Assembly: GCF_014270105.1 (NCBI RefSeq)
Contig: NZ_JACNMF010000001.1
Coordinates: forward strand, 124,001-188,000
Direction of reading: 5' to 3'
Source of the DNA: Hyunsoonleella aquatilis
GTDB taxonomy: Bacteria; Bacteroidota; Bacteroidia; Flavobacteriales; Flavobacteriaceae
Length of the DNA stretch: 64,000 bases
The translations under genes were made by a program, and so were the position numbers. The notes beneath the pieces were generated by a model that did not search any database, was not told the origin of the DNA, and was given only the letters and a program-made list of their open reading frames with translations. Below are positions 26,534 to 35,709 of this stretch, piece after piece. Every line of letters begins with the position of its first letter. Position 1 is the first letter of the stretch.

Positions 26534-27556
26534 ATGAACGAAAACCTCGATCCCACAAACGAAAATTATTCCCCCGAGGAACTGGATGTTGAAAGAAAGC
26601 TTCGCCCCTTGGCCTTTGACGACTTCACGGGTCAGGACCAAGTACTCGAAAATCTGCAGATTTTTGTAAAGGCGGCCAATTTAAGAGATGAGGCTTTGGA
26701 CCATACGCTGTTTCATGGCCCTCCGGGATTGGGCAAAACGACTTTAGCACATATTTTGGCGAATGAATTGGAGGTAGGCATTAAGGTCACCTCAGGGCCG
26801 GTACTTGATAAACCGGGAGATCTAGCAGGTTTATTGACCAATTTAGAAGAGCGCGATGTTTTATTTATAGATGAAATCCATCGGCTAAGCCCCATTGTTG
26901 AGGAGTATCTCTATTCCGCCATGGAGGACTACAAGATTGATATTATGATAGAAACGGGGCCAAACGCCCGAACCGTTCAAATTAATTTAAGTCCCTTCAC
27001 CTTGGTAGGTGCAACAACACGTTCGGGATTATTGACTTCCCCTATGCGTGCACGTTTCGGTATTCAAAGCAGGTTGCAGTATTATAAAACTGATTTATTG
27101 ACCACCATTGTACAGCGCAGTGCATCAATTTTGAAAGTTCCCATTTCCATGGAGGCGGCCATAGAAATAGCAGGTAGAAGCCGAGGAACCCCACGTATAG
27201 CTAACGCTTTGTTGCGTCGCGTACGGGATTTTGCCCAGATAAAAGGCGATGGCAATATTGATATAAAAATTGCAAAGTTTGCTTTGGAAGCTTTAAATGT
27301 GGATACTCACGGTCTGGATGAAATGGATAACAAAATCCTATCAACAATCATCGATAAATTTAAAGGTGGCCCAGTGGGGATTACCACAATTGCTACTGCG
27401 GTCAGCGAAAGCCCAGAAACCATTGAGGAGGTGTACGAACCTTTTTTGATTCAACAGGGATTTATCATGCGTACCCCGCGTGGTCGTGAAGTTACGGAAC
27501 AAGCCTATAAACATTTAGGAAAGATTAAGGGCAATATTCAAGGTGGGTTGTTTTGA
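26534..27556 (+). CDS. ruvB: Holliday junction branch migration ATPase RuvB
   Basis: This 340-residue AAA+ motor drives branch migration of Holliday junctions with RuvA, which is encoded at 42090. The Walker A motif is GPPGLGKTT at residues 62-70 and the Walker B is FIDEIH with Asp113. Sensor and arginine-finger segments ([18 protein letters not shown]) and a winged-helix C terminus ([16 protein letters not shown]) are present. Length is usual for the family. A dispersed repeat ends 8 bases before the start codon, so the leader is unusual. A P450 gene follows. Confidence 0.97.
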   Translation: MNENLDPTNENYSPEELDVERKLRPLAFDDFTGQDQVLENLQIFVKAANLRDEALDHTLFHGPPGLGKTTLAHILANELEVGIKVTSGPVLDKPGDLAGLLTNLEERDVLFIDEIHRLSPIVEEYLYSAMEDYKIDIMIETGPNARTVQINLSPFTLVGATTRSGLLTSPMRARFGIQSRLQYYKTDLLTTIVQRSASILKVPISMEAAIEIAGRSRGTPRIANALLRRVRDFAQIKGDGNIDIKIAKFALEALNVDTHGLDEMDNKILSTIIDKFKGGPVGITTIATAVSESPETIEEVYEPFLIQQGFIMRTPRGREVTEQAYKHLGKIKGNIQGGLF

Positions 27557-27580
27557 CATTTATGTCATCCCAAATTGTCA

Positions 27581-27600
27581 CACTGAGCGCAGTCGAAGTG
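27581..27600 (+). repeat. Dispersed GAGCGCAGTCGAAG-type repeat, copy 3
   Basis: The sequence is CACTGAGCGCAGTCGAAGTG with pairing CACT/AGTG ends, between the ruvB stop and the P450 start. The flank TGTTTCA after it is also found after the degenerate copy at 55254. Confidence 0.82.
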
Positions 27601-27627
27601 CTGTTTCAGTGTCTCATTAGATAGATA

Positions 27628-28977
27628 ATGAAATACTACTATCCAAATAAGATTTCATTTTTAAAATTTCTTTTAAAATCAACCCATATTGCCAAAAATC
27701 CATTGCCATATCATCGCAAATGGTTTGATGACGTGGGTGATACCTTTTCCCTGAAATCCCCTTTTTATGGCCATATCATTTTAACGAGGGATGCTGAAAT
27801 GGCTAAGCACATCCTTCAAAAAAATCATAAAGTTTACCATAAGTCTAAAATTCAAACCCGGTATTTGTCAAAATACGTGGGCTATGGACTGCTCACCTCC
27901 AGCGGGGACTATTGGTTGAAGCAACGCCGTTTGATACAACCTGCCTTTCACAAGGAAAAAATTAATAACCTAGTGGGCATTATTAACGACGCTATCGAAG
28001 AACAAGTAGCGTCCATTCCTTCGGATAAAATGGTTGAACTCTATCCACTAATGAATGAATTAGCCTTTGAGGTAGTGGCCAAATCCCTCTTTAATTTTTC
28101 AGCTGAAAAGCAAACATTAAAACGACTACAGTTCATCATCGAAAAATTGCAATTGTTTATAATCAAAGAATTAAGATTACCCTATCAAAAAGTATGGTAT
28201 GTATTGAGCGGTCAAGTGCGCTACCACATGAAACTGGTAAAGGAAAGCAGAGCCATTATTCTTGAAATTATTGAGCTGAGAAGACAATCCAAAGAAACCC
28301 ATGACGATTTGTTGGACATGCTATTAAATGCTGAATATGAAGACGGTTCCAAAATGACCAATGACCAGTTGATTGATGAAATACTGATTTTGTTTGTAGC
28401 GGGTCATGAAACCACGGCAAATGCACTGACTTTCACCTTAAAACTTTTGGCAGTAAATCAAAAGGAACTGCGACAGGTTTCGGATGAAACCCGTGCAGTA
28501 AACCAAAACAATGTGTCGCCACTTCAACGGTTATCAAAGCTTAATTATACAAAATGCAGCATTGAAGAGAGTTTACGGTTGTATCCTCCGGCCTGGATTA
28601 CCGATAGGATGAACATACAAGATGACAATATCGGAAGCTACAAATTGAAAAAAGGCACCATCATTGGCACATCAATTTACGAACTGCACCGAAATAAAAA
28701 ATATTGGAAACAACCCGATCAGTTCAAACCTGAACGGTTTTTCGAGGAAAATCGAAAAGCAATTCTACCCTATTACATGCCCTTTGGAGCAGGGCCAAGA
28801 TTGTGTATTGGCAACAACTTTGCGATGTATGAAATGATGCTGACTTTGAATGCCATTTTAAACAGATTTCATATTGAAACAGATACTGATAGGATAGAAA
28901 CCAACCCGTTAATTACCTTAAAACCAGTCAATGTGAACCTGAAATTCACAAAAAGGAGAAAACCTGAAGGGAGTTGA
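27628..28977 (+). CDS. Cytochrome P450
   Basis: This 449-residue heme monooxygenase has all the core motifs. The oxygen-binding I-helix reads AGHETTANAL, the ExxR motif is EESLRLYPP, and the heme-thiolate loop is FGAGPRLCIG with Cys393. No N-terminal membrane anchor or reductase domain is present, so it should be soluble and use separate ferredoxin partners, none of which is encoded nearby. Its substrate cannot be inferred; related bacterial enzymes often act on fatty acids or terpenoids. It starts 71 bases after ruvB, separated by a dispersed repeat, and looks like an accessory gene. Confidence 0.93.
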   Translation: MKYYYPNKISFLKFLLKSTHIAKNPLPYHRKWFDDVGDTFSLKSPFYGHIILTRDAEMAKHILQKNHKVYHKSKIQTRYLSKYVGYGLLTSSGDYWLKQRRLIQPAFHKEKINNLVGIINDAIEEQVASIPSDKMVELYPLMNELAFEVVAKSLFNFSAEKQTLKRLQFIIEKLQLFIIKELRLPYQKVWYVLSGQVRYHMKLVKESRAIILEIIELRRQSKETHDDLLDMLLNAEYEDGSKMTNDQLIDEILILFVAGHETTANALTFTLKLLAVNQKELRQVSDETRAVNQNNVSPLQRLSKLNYTKCSIEESLRLYPPAWITDRMNIQDDNIGSYKLKKGTIIGTSIYELHRNKKYWKQPDQFKPERFFEENRKAILPYYMPFGAGPRLCIGNNFAMYEMMLTLNAILNRFHIETDTDRIETNPLITLKPVNVNLKFTKRRKPEGS

Positions 28978-29107
28978 TAGAGCAGTACTAGCACTTCGTC
29001 GAAACTTAAGTTACTCAACTAATTTTTAGGCGGTTCAACAAATTATTGTAAGGTTTTTGACGGGGGGATTTAGCTTTGTAGTACTAAATAACCCCAAATT
29101 AGTACTT

Positions 29108-30448
29108 ATGAATACCCCAAAGACTTTCAGTATTTTATTGGTGTCTGCATTCATTTTAAATTCCTGTGCGACGGATAACGATGACTATGTAGAAACTCCG
29201 ATTCAAACCCTATTAGAACAACAAATTGAAGTAACGGCTGGGTCAAAAACCGCATTGATTTTACCAGCATCCAATGACTTTAGTGCCATTCCCAACGATG
29301 CAAACAATAGCATCACCAATGCTAAAGTTGTGCTTGGTCAGTTGTTGTTCCACGAAACGGCATTAGGTAAAAACCCTAACATGGAGGAAGGGATGAATAC
29401 CTATTCCTGCGCCAGTTGTCATCATGCGGCTGCAGGGTTCCAAAGTGGGATACAACAAGGTATAGGCGAAGGCGGTATTGGCTTTGGAACTCACGGAGAA
29501 GGACGCCACAAATCCCCGAATTATATTGAAGACGATTTGGACATTCAGCCTATCAAAAGCCCGAGTGTTTTAAATACAGCCTATCAAAAAGTAATGTTGT
29601 GGAACGGGCAGTTTGGCGCCGTTGGGATGAATGTAGGAACTGAAGCCAATTGGACGGTAGGTACCCCAAAAGAGGCCAATACTTTCGGTTTTGAAGGTGT
29701 GGAAACCCAGGCTATCGCAGGTTTGGATGTACACCGATTAATGATTGAAAAAGACTTTATTATTAATTCAGATTATAAAGCCTTGTTCGATGCCGCTTTC
29801 CCAAATGTTTCAGAAGATGAACGGTATACAAAATTAAATGGAGCTCTAGCCATTGCAGCTTACGAAAGAACAGTTTTAGCCAACGAAGCACCGTTTCAAA
29901 AGTGGTTAAAAGGTGATGACTCTGCTATGAGCGAGGATGAAATCGAAGGCGCGATGCTCTTTTTTGGAAAAGGGCAGTGCTACTCTTGCCATTCAGGGCC
30001 GGGGCTTAATGGTATGGAATTCCATGCTTTGGGCATGAAGGACTTGGCAGGTAATAATATTATGACAGAAGTGGATGAGGCCACTAAAAAAGGGAGAGGT
30101 GGTTTCACCGGCAACCCTGATGATGATTATAAATTTAAGACACCTCAACTTTATAATTTGATGGACGCTGGATTCTTTGGTCATGGCAGTAGTTTCAGTT
30201 CTATCAGGGACATCATTAGCTATAAAAACAATGCTGTTGCTGAAAACAACGAAGTGCCTTCAAATAAATTGTCGCTACAATTTCAACCTTTAAATTTAAC
30301 AGAAGATGAAATTGACCTGTTGACTTCGTTTGTGGAAAACGCATTATACGATGCCAATTTAAAGCGCTATCAACCTGAAAGTTTACCAACAGGAAGCTGT
30401 TTCCCAAATGCGGATACGCAATCTTCAATGGATATGGGTTGTATCTAG
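29108..30448 (+). CDS. Di-heme cytochrome c peroxidase-family lipoprotein
   Basis: I chose the ATG at 29108 over a TTG at 29057 because it gives a clean lipoprotein signal (ILNSCATDND). The 446-residue protein has two heme motifs, CASCH at Cys101 and CYSCH at Cys291, and the MauG/CcpA-like layout with KSPSVLNTAYQKVMLWNGQ between them. It probably reduces hydrogen peroxide in the periplasm using cytochrome c electrons, but di-heme oxidases of the MauG type cannot be excluded. A TAGCTTTG -7-like motif lies at 29071-29078. It stands between a P450 and queG with no obvious pathway link. Confidence 0.88.
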   Translation: MNTPKTFSILLVSAFILNSCATDNDDYVETPIQTLLEQQIEVTAGSKTALILPASNDFSAIPNDANNSITNAKVVLGQLLFHETALGKNPNMEEGMNTYSCASCHHAAAGFQSGIQQGIGEGGIGFGTHGEGRHKSPNYIEDDLDIQPIKSPSVLNTAYQKVMLWNGQFGAVGMNVGTEANWTVGTPKEANTFGFEGVETQAIAGLDVHRLMIEKDFIINSDYKALFDAAFPNVSEDERYTKLNGALAIAAYERTVLANEAPFQKWLKGDDSAMSEDEIEGAMLFFGKGQCYSCHSGPGLNGMEFHALGMKDLAGNNIMTEVDEATKKGRGGFTGNPDDDYKFKTPQLYNLMDAGFFGHGSSFSSIRDIISYKNNAVAENNEVPSNKLSLQFQPLNLTEDEIDLLTSFVENALYDANLKRYQPESLPTGSCFPNADTQSSMDMGCI

Positions 30449-30500
30449 AAAAGGAAGTCCATTCAAATGAAAATCGTAATTTAGGTGCTTTAAACCTAAC

Positions 30501-31421
30501 GTGAGCAAATCAAAATATTCTGAAATGATAAAAGCCGAAGCCAAACGCCTCGGTTTTTTGTCTTGTGGCATTAGCAAAGCACAATTTTTGGAAGAGGAAG
30601 CCCCCCGATTGGAAAAATGGCTGACCCAAAAGATGCATGGTGAAATGCATTATATGGAAAATCATTTTGACAAGCGCCTCGACCCTACAAAACTGGTGGA
30701 AGACTCTAAAAGTGTGCTGTCTCTGTTGCTAAATTATTTTCCTTCGGAAACGCAAAACCCGGAGAGTTACAAGTTGTCCAAATACGCCTTTGGAATGGAT
30801 TATCATTTCGTCATAAAAGATAAACTCAAATCCCTGTTGCATTTTATTCAAGATGAAATCGGAGAAGTGCATGGGCGCGCCTTTGTGGATTCTGCTCCCG
30901 TTTTGGATAAAGCTTGGGCTGCAAAATCTGGCTTGGGTTGGATTGGGAAGCATAGTAATTTATTGACCCAACAAGTAGGTTCATTCTATTTTGTGGCCGA
31001 ACTCATTATCGATCTGGAATTGGAATATGACACCCCTGTTACCGACCATTGTGGTACCTGCACGGCCTGTATTGATGCCTGCCCAACCGAAGCCATTACA
31101 GAACCTTATGTAGTTGATGGTAGTAAATGCATTTCCTATTTCACTATTGAATTGAAGGGCAATATTCCTTCTGAATTCAAAGGCAAATTTGACGATTGGA
31201 TGTTTGGCTGTGATGTCTGTCAAGACGTGTGTCCTTGGAACAGGTTTTCAAAAGCGCATGATGAGCCCTTATTTAATCCACATCCGGAATTATTATCCCT
31301 GTCTAAAAAAGATTGGGAGGAGATTACCGAAGAAACGTTTCAAAAGGTTTTCAGGAAATCGGCCGTAAAGCGTACTAAATTCTCAGGGTTAAAACGAAAC
31401 ATCAATTTTTTAAGGGATTAA
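30501..31421 (+). CDS. queG: Epoxyqueuosine reductase QueG
   Basis: This 306-residue cobalamin- and iron-sulfur-dependent enzyme makes the last step of queuosine synthesis in tRNA. The N-terminal cobalamin-binding region ([35 protein letters not shown]) is followed by two ferredoxin-like clusters, [12 protein letters not shown] and [11 protein letters not shown] took the GTG at 30501; an ATG eight codons later (30525) is an alternative. The family's usual N terminus and length fit the GTG. Its stop codon overlaps that of the convergent lacI gene by 3 bases. Confidence 0.95.
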   Translation: MSKSKYSEMIKAEAKRLGFLSCGISKAQFLEEEAPRLEKWLTQKMHGEMHYMENHFDKRLDPTKLVEDSKSVLSLLLNYFPSETQNPESYKLSKYAFGMDYHFVIKDKLKSLLHFIQDEIGEVHGRAFVDSAPVLDKAWAAKSGLGWIGKHSNLLTQQVGSFYFVAELIIDLELEYDTPVTDHCGTCTACIDACPTEAITEPYVVDGSKCISYFTIELKGNIPSEFKGKFDDWMFGCDVCQDVCPWNRFSKAHDEPLFNPHPELLSLSKKDWEEITEETFQKVFRKSAVKRTKFSGLKRNINFLRD

Positions 31422-32455
31422 ACACGGACTTCTTTCGTTGATGCCCTTACGATTAAATCCGTTTCTAAAACAACAGTTTTGGGTTCAAATGGTTTATCTT
31501 TTTTGCGGGCTTTAATTTCCTTAAATAGTTGTTTAAAGGCTACTTTGCCCATTTCAAACCCAGGTTGGTTAATAGTTGTTAGGCTTGGTGATATTACCGA
31601 CGACATAAACCAGTTACTAAACCCTACGATGCTAATGTCTTCTGGAATTTTCACTCCCATTTCCTGGAATGTAGTCATAGCGCCTATGGCCACCAAGTCG
31701 GTGTTTATGAAAATGCCATCAACATCATTATGGTCTTCCAATAATTGTTTTGCGTTTTTTTTGCCTTCTTCAAAACTCATGTCGCCACATTCACAAATAT
31801 ATACTAGCGACGGATCGTAAGGCAAGTTGTGGTCCAACAAAGCTTTTTTGTAACCTAAAAATCTATCAATGGAGTTTTGGGGTAACAAGGCTCCTCTAAA
31901 GTGAGCAATACGCTTGCACCCAATATCTATCAAATGTTGTGTCGCGGTATAAGCCGCCTTTCTGTCATCAATTATTACCTTGGAGCATTGTAGTATTTTG
32001 GCAATTTTGTCAAACATTACAAGAGGTTTTTCCTGAGCCATTACCTTATTCAAATGATCGTACTTGGCGGTTCCATTTGCTAAGGATATAATAATGCCGT
32101 CAACACGTTGGCTTAGGAGCAGTTCAATTTGTTTTTTTTCCAGTTCATAGGATTCATCCGATTGCAGAATTATTACCAAATACCCTTTTTTCTCAGCTTG
32201 GGACACAATGCCTTTAATAACATTGGAAAAGAAATGGTGAACTATTACCGGAATAATTAATCCAATGGTTTTGGATTCTTTGGTTCGCAGGTTAACCGCA
32301 AAAGCATTGGGCTTATAGTTTAGCGTTTCGGCAAGCGCTTTAACCTGCAATTTGGTTTTTTTGCTAACATCGGGATAATCTTTTAGTGCTTTTGATACCG
32401 TGGTAACAGAAATATTTAGCTGTTCTGCAATATCCCTTAGCGTAACAATTTTCAT
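31418..32455 (-). CDS. LacI-family transcriptional regulator of the sugar locus
   Basis: I placed the start at the ATG at 32455 ([14 protein letters not shown]), as family members begin just before the helix-turn-helix; an upstream ATG at 32479 would add eight odd residues. The 345-residue protein has the LacI DNA-binding headpiece ([21 protein letters not shown], hinge [12 protein letters not shown]). A periplasmic-binding-protein-like sensor domain follows ([30 protein letters not shown]). It is divergent from the TonB receptor and sucrose genes, with two operator-like sites between them. It most likely represses them until sugar binds. Confidence 0.92.
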   Translation of the reverse strand: MKIVTLRDIAEQLNISVTTVSKALKDYPDVSKKTKLQVKALAETLNYKPNAFAVNLRTKESKTIGLIIPVIVHHFFSNVIKGIVSQAEKKGYLVIILQSDESYELEKKQIELLLSQRVDGIIISLANGTAKYDHLNKVMAQEKPLVMFDKIAKILQCSKVIIDDRKAAYTATQHLIDIGCKRIAHFRGALLPQNSIDRFLGYKKALLDHNLPYDPSLVYICECGDMSFEEGKKNAKQLLEDHNDVDGIFINTDLVAIGAMTTFQEMGVKIPEDISIVGFSNWFMSSVISPSLTTINQPGFEMGKVAFKQLFKEIKARKKDKPFEPKTVVLETDLIVRASTKEVRV

Positions 32456-32502
32456 AAAAAAAGAGCTTGGTATGTGCAAATAAAGATATAAAAAATATCA
32501 AA

Positions 32503-32539
32503 TCGAAAACGATTTCGGTACTTTCGAAAACGATTTCGG
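32503..32539. promoter_or_regulatory. Twin LacI-type operators
   Basis: The 16-base sequence TCGAAAACGATTTCGG occurs twice, at 32503-32518 and 32524-32539, exactly 21 bases apart (two helical turns). The core CGAAAACGATTTCG is nearly palindromic with a central CG, the signature of LacI-family operators. Both lie between the divergent lacI gene and the receptor gene that leads the sucrose locus. Confidence 0.85.
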
Positions 32540-32573
32540 CTGAGAAAATCATAATTTTCAGGGCTATTGAATA

Positions 32574-32581
32574 TAGATTTG
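32574..32581 (+). promoter_or_regulatory. -7 promoter motif for the sugar locus
   Basis: TAGATTTG matches TAnnTTTG and lies 44 bases upstream of the receptor start codon and 34 bases downstream of the second operator. The -33 region is poor, which suits a regulated promoter. Confidence 0.5.
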
Positions 32582-32625
32582 CCAATAACAACTCAATAAT
32601 TTGTTAAATAACTAAAACAGGCAAA

Positions 32626-35253
32626 ATGAATTTAATTAGAAGAAATTTATGTTTATTGGCTTTGATGCTGTTATCCGCTGGCGCGGTTGTAGCACAATCA
32701 ATTTCAGGAGACGTTAAAGATGAAACAGGTATTCCTTTACCTGGAGTAAATGTAATTTTAGAAGGCACCTCTAAAGGAGCGGTTACAGATTTTGACGGTA
32801 TTTATTCTATTGACAACGTAGAGGATGGTACTTACGTACTGGTTGCTACTTATTTGGGATATACCAAATTTACGCAAAGTGTCACGGTGCAAGGCGCGGA
32901 TATTGTCGTAAATATAGTTATGGCTGAGGATGCGGAATCCTTGGATGAGGTGATTGTTACTGGTGTGGTAAACCCTAGGTCTAAAATAGAATCTAGTATA
33001 TCGGTAACCAGCATGCGTGCAAAAACTATTTCTCAATCTGCACCAAGGTCAACCGCAGAAATTTTTAGAACGATACCAGGTATTCGCTCGGAATCATCTG
33101 GTGGTGAGGGTAACGCCAACATCGCCGTAAGGGGTGTGCCAATTTCTTCGGGAGGTTCTAAATATGTACAATTACAGGAAGATGGTTTGCCTGTATTGCT
33201 CTATGGCGATATTTCATTCGGAACTGCTGATATCTTTACAAGATTCGATAACAATGTGGCAAGAATTGAGGCCATCAGGGGAGGTTCGGCTTCTACCTTA
33301 ACATCTAATGCACCGGGTGGTATCATCAATATTATCAGTAAAACAGGAAAAACAGAAGGCGGTTCTATAGGCACTACTTTTGGTTTGGACTACAATACTT
33401 TTCGGACCGATTTCGATTACGGAACTCAAATAGGTGAAGATTTATACATGCATGCAGGAGGCTTTTATAGAGCAGGTGAAGGTATAAGGGAAACAGGATT
33501 TACAGCCAACAATGGCGGGCAATTAAAACTTAGTTTGTTAAAGGAATTTGAGAAAGGTAAGGTAAGAGTGTACGCCAAGTATTTAAACGATAGAGCGGCT
33601 GCGTATTTGCCCATGCCTATGAAGGTTTCAGGGACCAACAGCGATCCAGATTGGGGCAATGCTGCCAATTTTGATGCCACCACAGGATCCTTGCACAGTT
33701 CTAATTTATTGCGTACTGTTGGATTGGGTGCCGACGGGGAGCTAAGAAGAGGCCATGTTCAAGATGGGATGCACCCAGTATCTGCATCCGTTGGTGTTGA
33801 AGCGTCTTTTGATTTAGGAAACGATTGGAAAGTTACCAATAATGGACGTTATTCCTCCAACAGCGGTACTTTTGTGTCTCCTTTCCCTGCCGAAGTGGCT
33901 ACTGCATCTAATATTTTGGGTGGCGATTTTGCTACCGATAATGGATGGGGTTCATTGCAGTTTACGGATGGATCTGCAGTTTCAGGAAATAGTTTAGTTG
34001 CACGTGTGCATATGTTTGATGTTGAATTGAATAATTTCAACAACTTTATGAATGATTTAAAATTGTCCAAATCTTTTGGCAATGTGGATATTACCTTGGG
34101 GTATTTTAAATCTATTCAGGATATATCCATGTCTTGGTTATGGAATTCTTATTTACAAGAAGTGAATGACGACAATGCAAGATTGATCAATGTTTTGGAC
34201 GGAACAGGCAGCCCTTTAAGCGACAATGGATTATATGCCTATGGCGTACCGTTTTGGGGTAATTGTTGTCAACGTAACTATGACACACAGTACAATGTGT
34301 CTGCGCCTTACGCCAATGTTACCATTGAAGCTACTGAGGCTATCACAATCGATGCTAGTATAAGGTATGACAGAGGTCGTGTTGATGGTACCTTTGCAGG
34401 GGCAGTACAAACGGAGTACGATGTTAATAACGATGGCGTAATTTCTGCACCAGAGCAAAGCGTATCTGCCATAGACAATGCCAATGCTACTGCGGTTGAC
34501 TATGATTATGATTACTTCTCTTACTCGGTGGGTTTTAACTACAAGTTTAAAGACAGACAATCTGTGTTTGCAAGAATTAGTAAAGGTGCTTCCGCAAAAG
34601 CGGATCGTATTTTGTTCTCTGGCCTAAACTATATGGACGGCGATATGATAAACGCGCTAGACTTTATGAACCAAACAGAATTTGGTTATAAAAGAGGTTT
34701 TGATAATGGAGCGCTTTATGCCACCGCATTTTATGCTAAAACGAGGGAAGAAGGCGGTTTTGAAGCAACGTCAAACAGTATTATTGAAAACGATTACAAG
34801 TCCATGGGTATTGAATTAGAAGGATTTTACAACTTTAATAATACCTTTAGCTTAAGAGGAGCGGTAACATGGACGGACGCTGAAATAGACTCTGGAGACA
34901 ACAAAGGAAATACGCCAAGAAGACAGCCGGATTTAATTTATAACCTTATCCCGTCCATTAACTTTGGCGGAAACAAGCAACACTCTGGAGGGTTGAGCTT
35001 TATTGGGCAGTCTAAGGCATTTGCACAAGATTCCAACGAATTGGTAATGCCCGGATTCTTAATCATAAATGGATTTGTAAATTTCGCTATTACTGATGCG
35101 CTTTCCGCAAATATTTCGGCTAACAATATTTTTGATAGCATAGGTGTAACAGAAGTTGAAGAAGGTAGTATTGTTGAAGGTCAGGACAATTATTTAAGAG
35201 CCAGACCTTTACCAGGAAGATCAGTAACAATGGGATTACAATTCAAGTTTTAA
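32626..35253 (+). CDS. TonB-dependent receptor, probable sucrose or oligosaccharide importer
   Basis: This 875-residue outer-membrane receptor has a signal peptide (about 1-23, ending VVAQ). A carboxypeptidase-regulatory-like domain (SISGDVKDETGIPLPGVNV) and a TonB box-like DEVIVTG lead into the plug (TAEIFRTIPGIRSE, NIAVRGVPI, IEAIRGGSASTLTSNAPGG). The barrel ends in MGLQFKF. No SusD-like lipoprotein gene accompanies it, so it is a stand-alone receptor. It leads a plus-strand run of sugar genes behind twin LacI operators, from which I infer import of sucrose or a related sugar. A terminator follows it, so downstream genes may depend on read-through or another promoter. Confidence 0.9.
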   Translation: MNLIRRNLCLLALMLLSAGAVVAQSISGDVKDETGIPLPGVNVILEGTSKGAVTDFDGIYSIDNVEDGTYVLVATYLGYTKFTQSVTVQGADIVVNIVMAEDAESLDEVIVTGVVNPRSKIESSISVTSMRAKTISQSAPRSTAEIFRTIPGIRSESSGGEGNANIAVRGVPISSGGSKYVQLQEDGLPVLLYGDISFGTADIFTRFDNNVARIEAIRGGSASTLTSNAPGGIINIISKTGKTEGGSIGTTFGLDYNTFRTDFDYGTQIGEDLYMHAGGFYRAGEGIRETGFTANNGGQLKLSLLKEFEKGKVRVYAKYLNDRAAAYLPMPMKVSGTNSDPDWGNAANFDATTGSLHSSNLLRTVGLGADGELRRGHVQDGMHPVSASVGVEASFDLGNDWKVTNNGRYSSNSGTFVSPFPAEVATASNILGGDFATDNGWGSLQFTDGSAVSGNSLVARVHMFDVELNNFNNFMNDLKLSKSFGNVDITLGYFKSIQDISMSWLWNSYLQEVNDDNARLINVLDGTGSPLSDNGLYAYGVPFWGNCCQRNYDTQYNVSAPYANVTIEATEAITIDASIRYDRGRVDGTFAGAVQTEYDVNNDGVISAPEQSVSAIDNANATAVDYDYDYFSYSVGFNYKFKDRQSVFARISKGASAKADRILFSGLNYMDGDMINALDFMNQTEFGYKRGFDNGALYATAFYAKTREEGGFEATSNSIIENDYKSMGIELEGFYNFNNTFSLRGAVTWTDAEIDSGDNKGNTPRRQPDLIYNLIPSINFGGNKQHSGGLSFIGQSKAFAQDSNELVMPGFLIINGFVNFAITDALSANISANNIFDSIGVTEVEEGSIVEGQDNYLRARPLPGRSVTMGLQFKF

Positions 35254-35285
35254 AAAGAAGAAAGTTTAGTTTAGTTTGTTAATTT

Positions 35286-35325
35286 AAGAGTTGGAATTCT
35301 ATTCTAAAAATTCCAACTCTTTTTC
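35286..35325 (+). terminator. Terminator or attenuator after the TonB receptor
   Basis: AAGAGTTGGAATT (35286-35298) pairs perfectly with AATTCCAACTCTT (35309-35321) and is followed by T residues. Its place inside the locus would set a lower level of expression for the downstream sugar genes. Confidence 0.85.
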
Positions 35326-35341
35326 TAAAAATTGATGAGCA

Positions 35342-35704
35342 ATGAGATGGTTTGTTTTTTCAGTAATGTTTTTTTTGACTTCTGTTGTGTTGTGTTACGC
35401 CCAAGAGCATACCAGCGCCAAAAATGGCGGGACGGAAAGTTTGGAAACTCCTTTAATAGTTTACGGTAGTGACACTTGTCATTATTGCCTTGACACAAAG
35501 GCACATCTTAAAAAACACAAAATAGCATTTGTATATTTTGATGTTGATCAAAATAAGGTAAAAGAGCGCGAAATGGTAGAAAAGCTTCGAGAAAACAATA
35601 TTCCATTACATAACCTATCGCTTCCGGTGGTAGAGAAAGAAGGGCAAATCATAATGAATAGTGGTGTCTTTGGTGATTTCTTAAAAAAACTAACAGTAAA
35701 ATAA
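35342..35704 (+). CDS. Exported glutaredoxin-like protein
   Basis: This 120-residue protein has a signal peptide (about 1-21, ending LCYAQ) and a glutaredoxin/thioredoxin-like fold. PLIVYGSDTCHYCLDTKAHL carries the redox motif CHYC, and LPVVEKEGQIIMNSGV is the cis-Pro region. It is therefore a predicted periplasmic thiol-disulfide protein. It lies between the receptor and the transporter genes, 6 bases before the latter, so it is co-transcribed with sugar genes, which is unexpected. Substrate and direction of the redox reaction are unknown. Confidence 0.82.
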   Translation: MRWFVFSVMFFLTSVVLCYAQEHTSAKNGGTESLETPLIVYGSDTCHYCLDTKAHLKKHKIAFVYFDVDQNKVKEREMVEKLRENNIPLHNLSLPVVEKEGQIIMNSGVFGDFLKKLTVK

Positions 35705-35709
35705 GTCTT

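Noticed and set aside
31479-31820. A 113-codon plus-strand open frame opposite lacI
   Set aside because: It is antisense to the conserved sensor domain of the LacI regulator and has no family signature.
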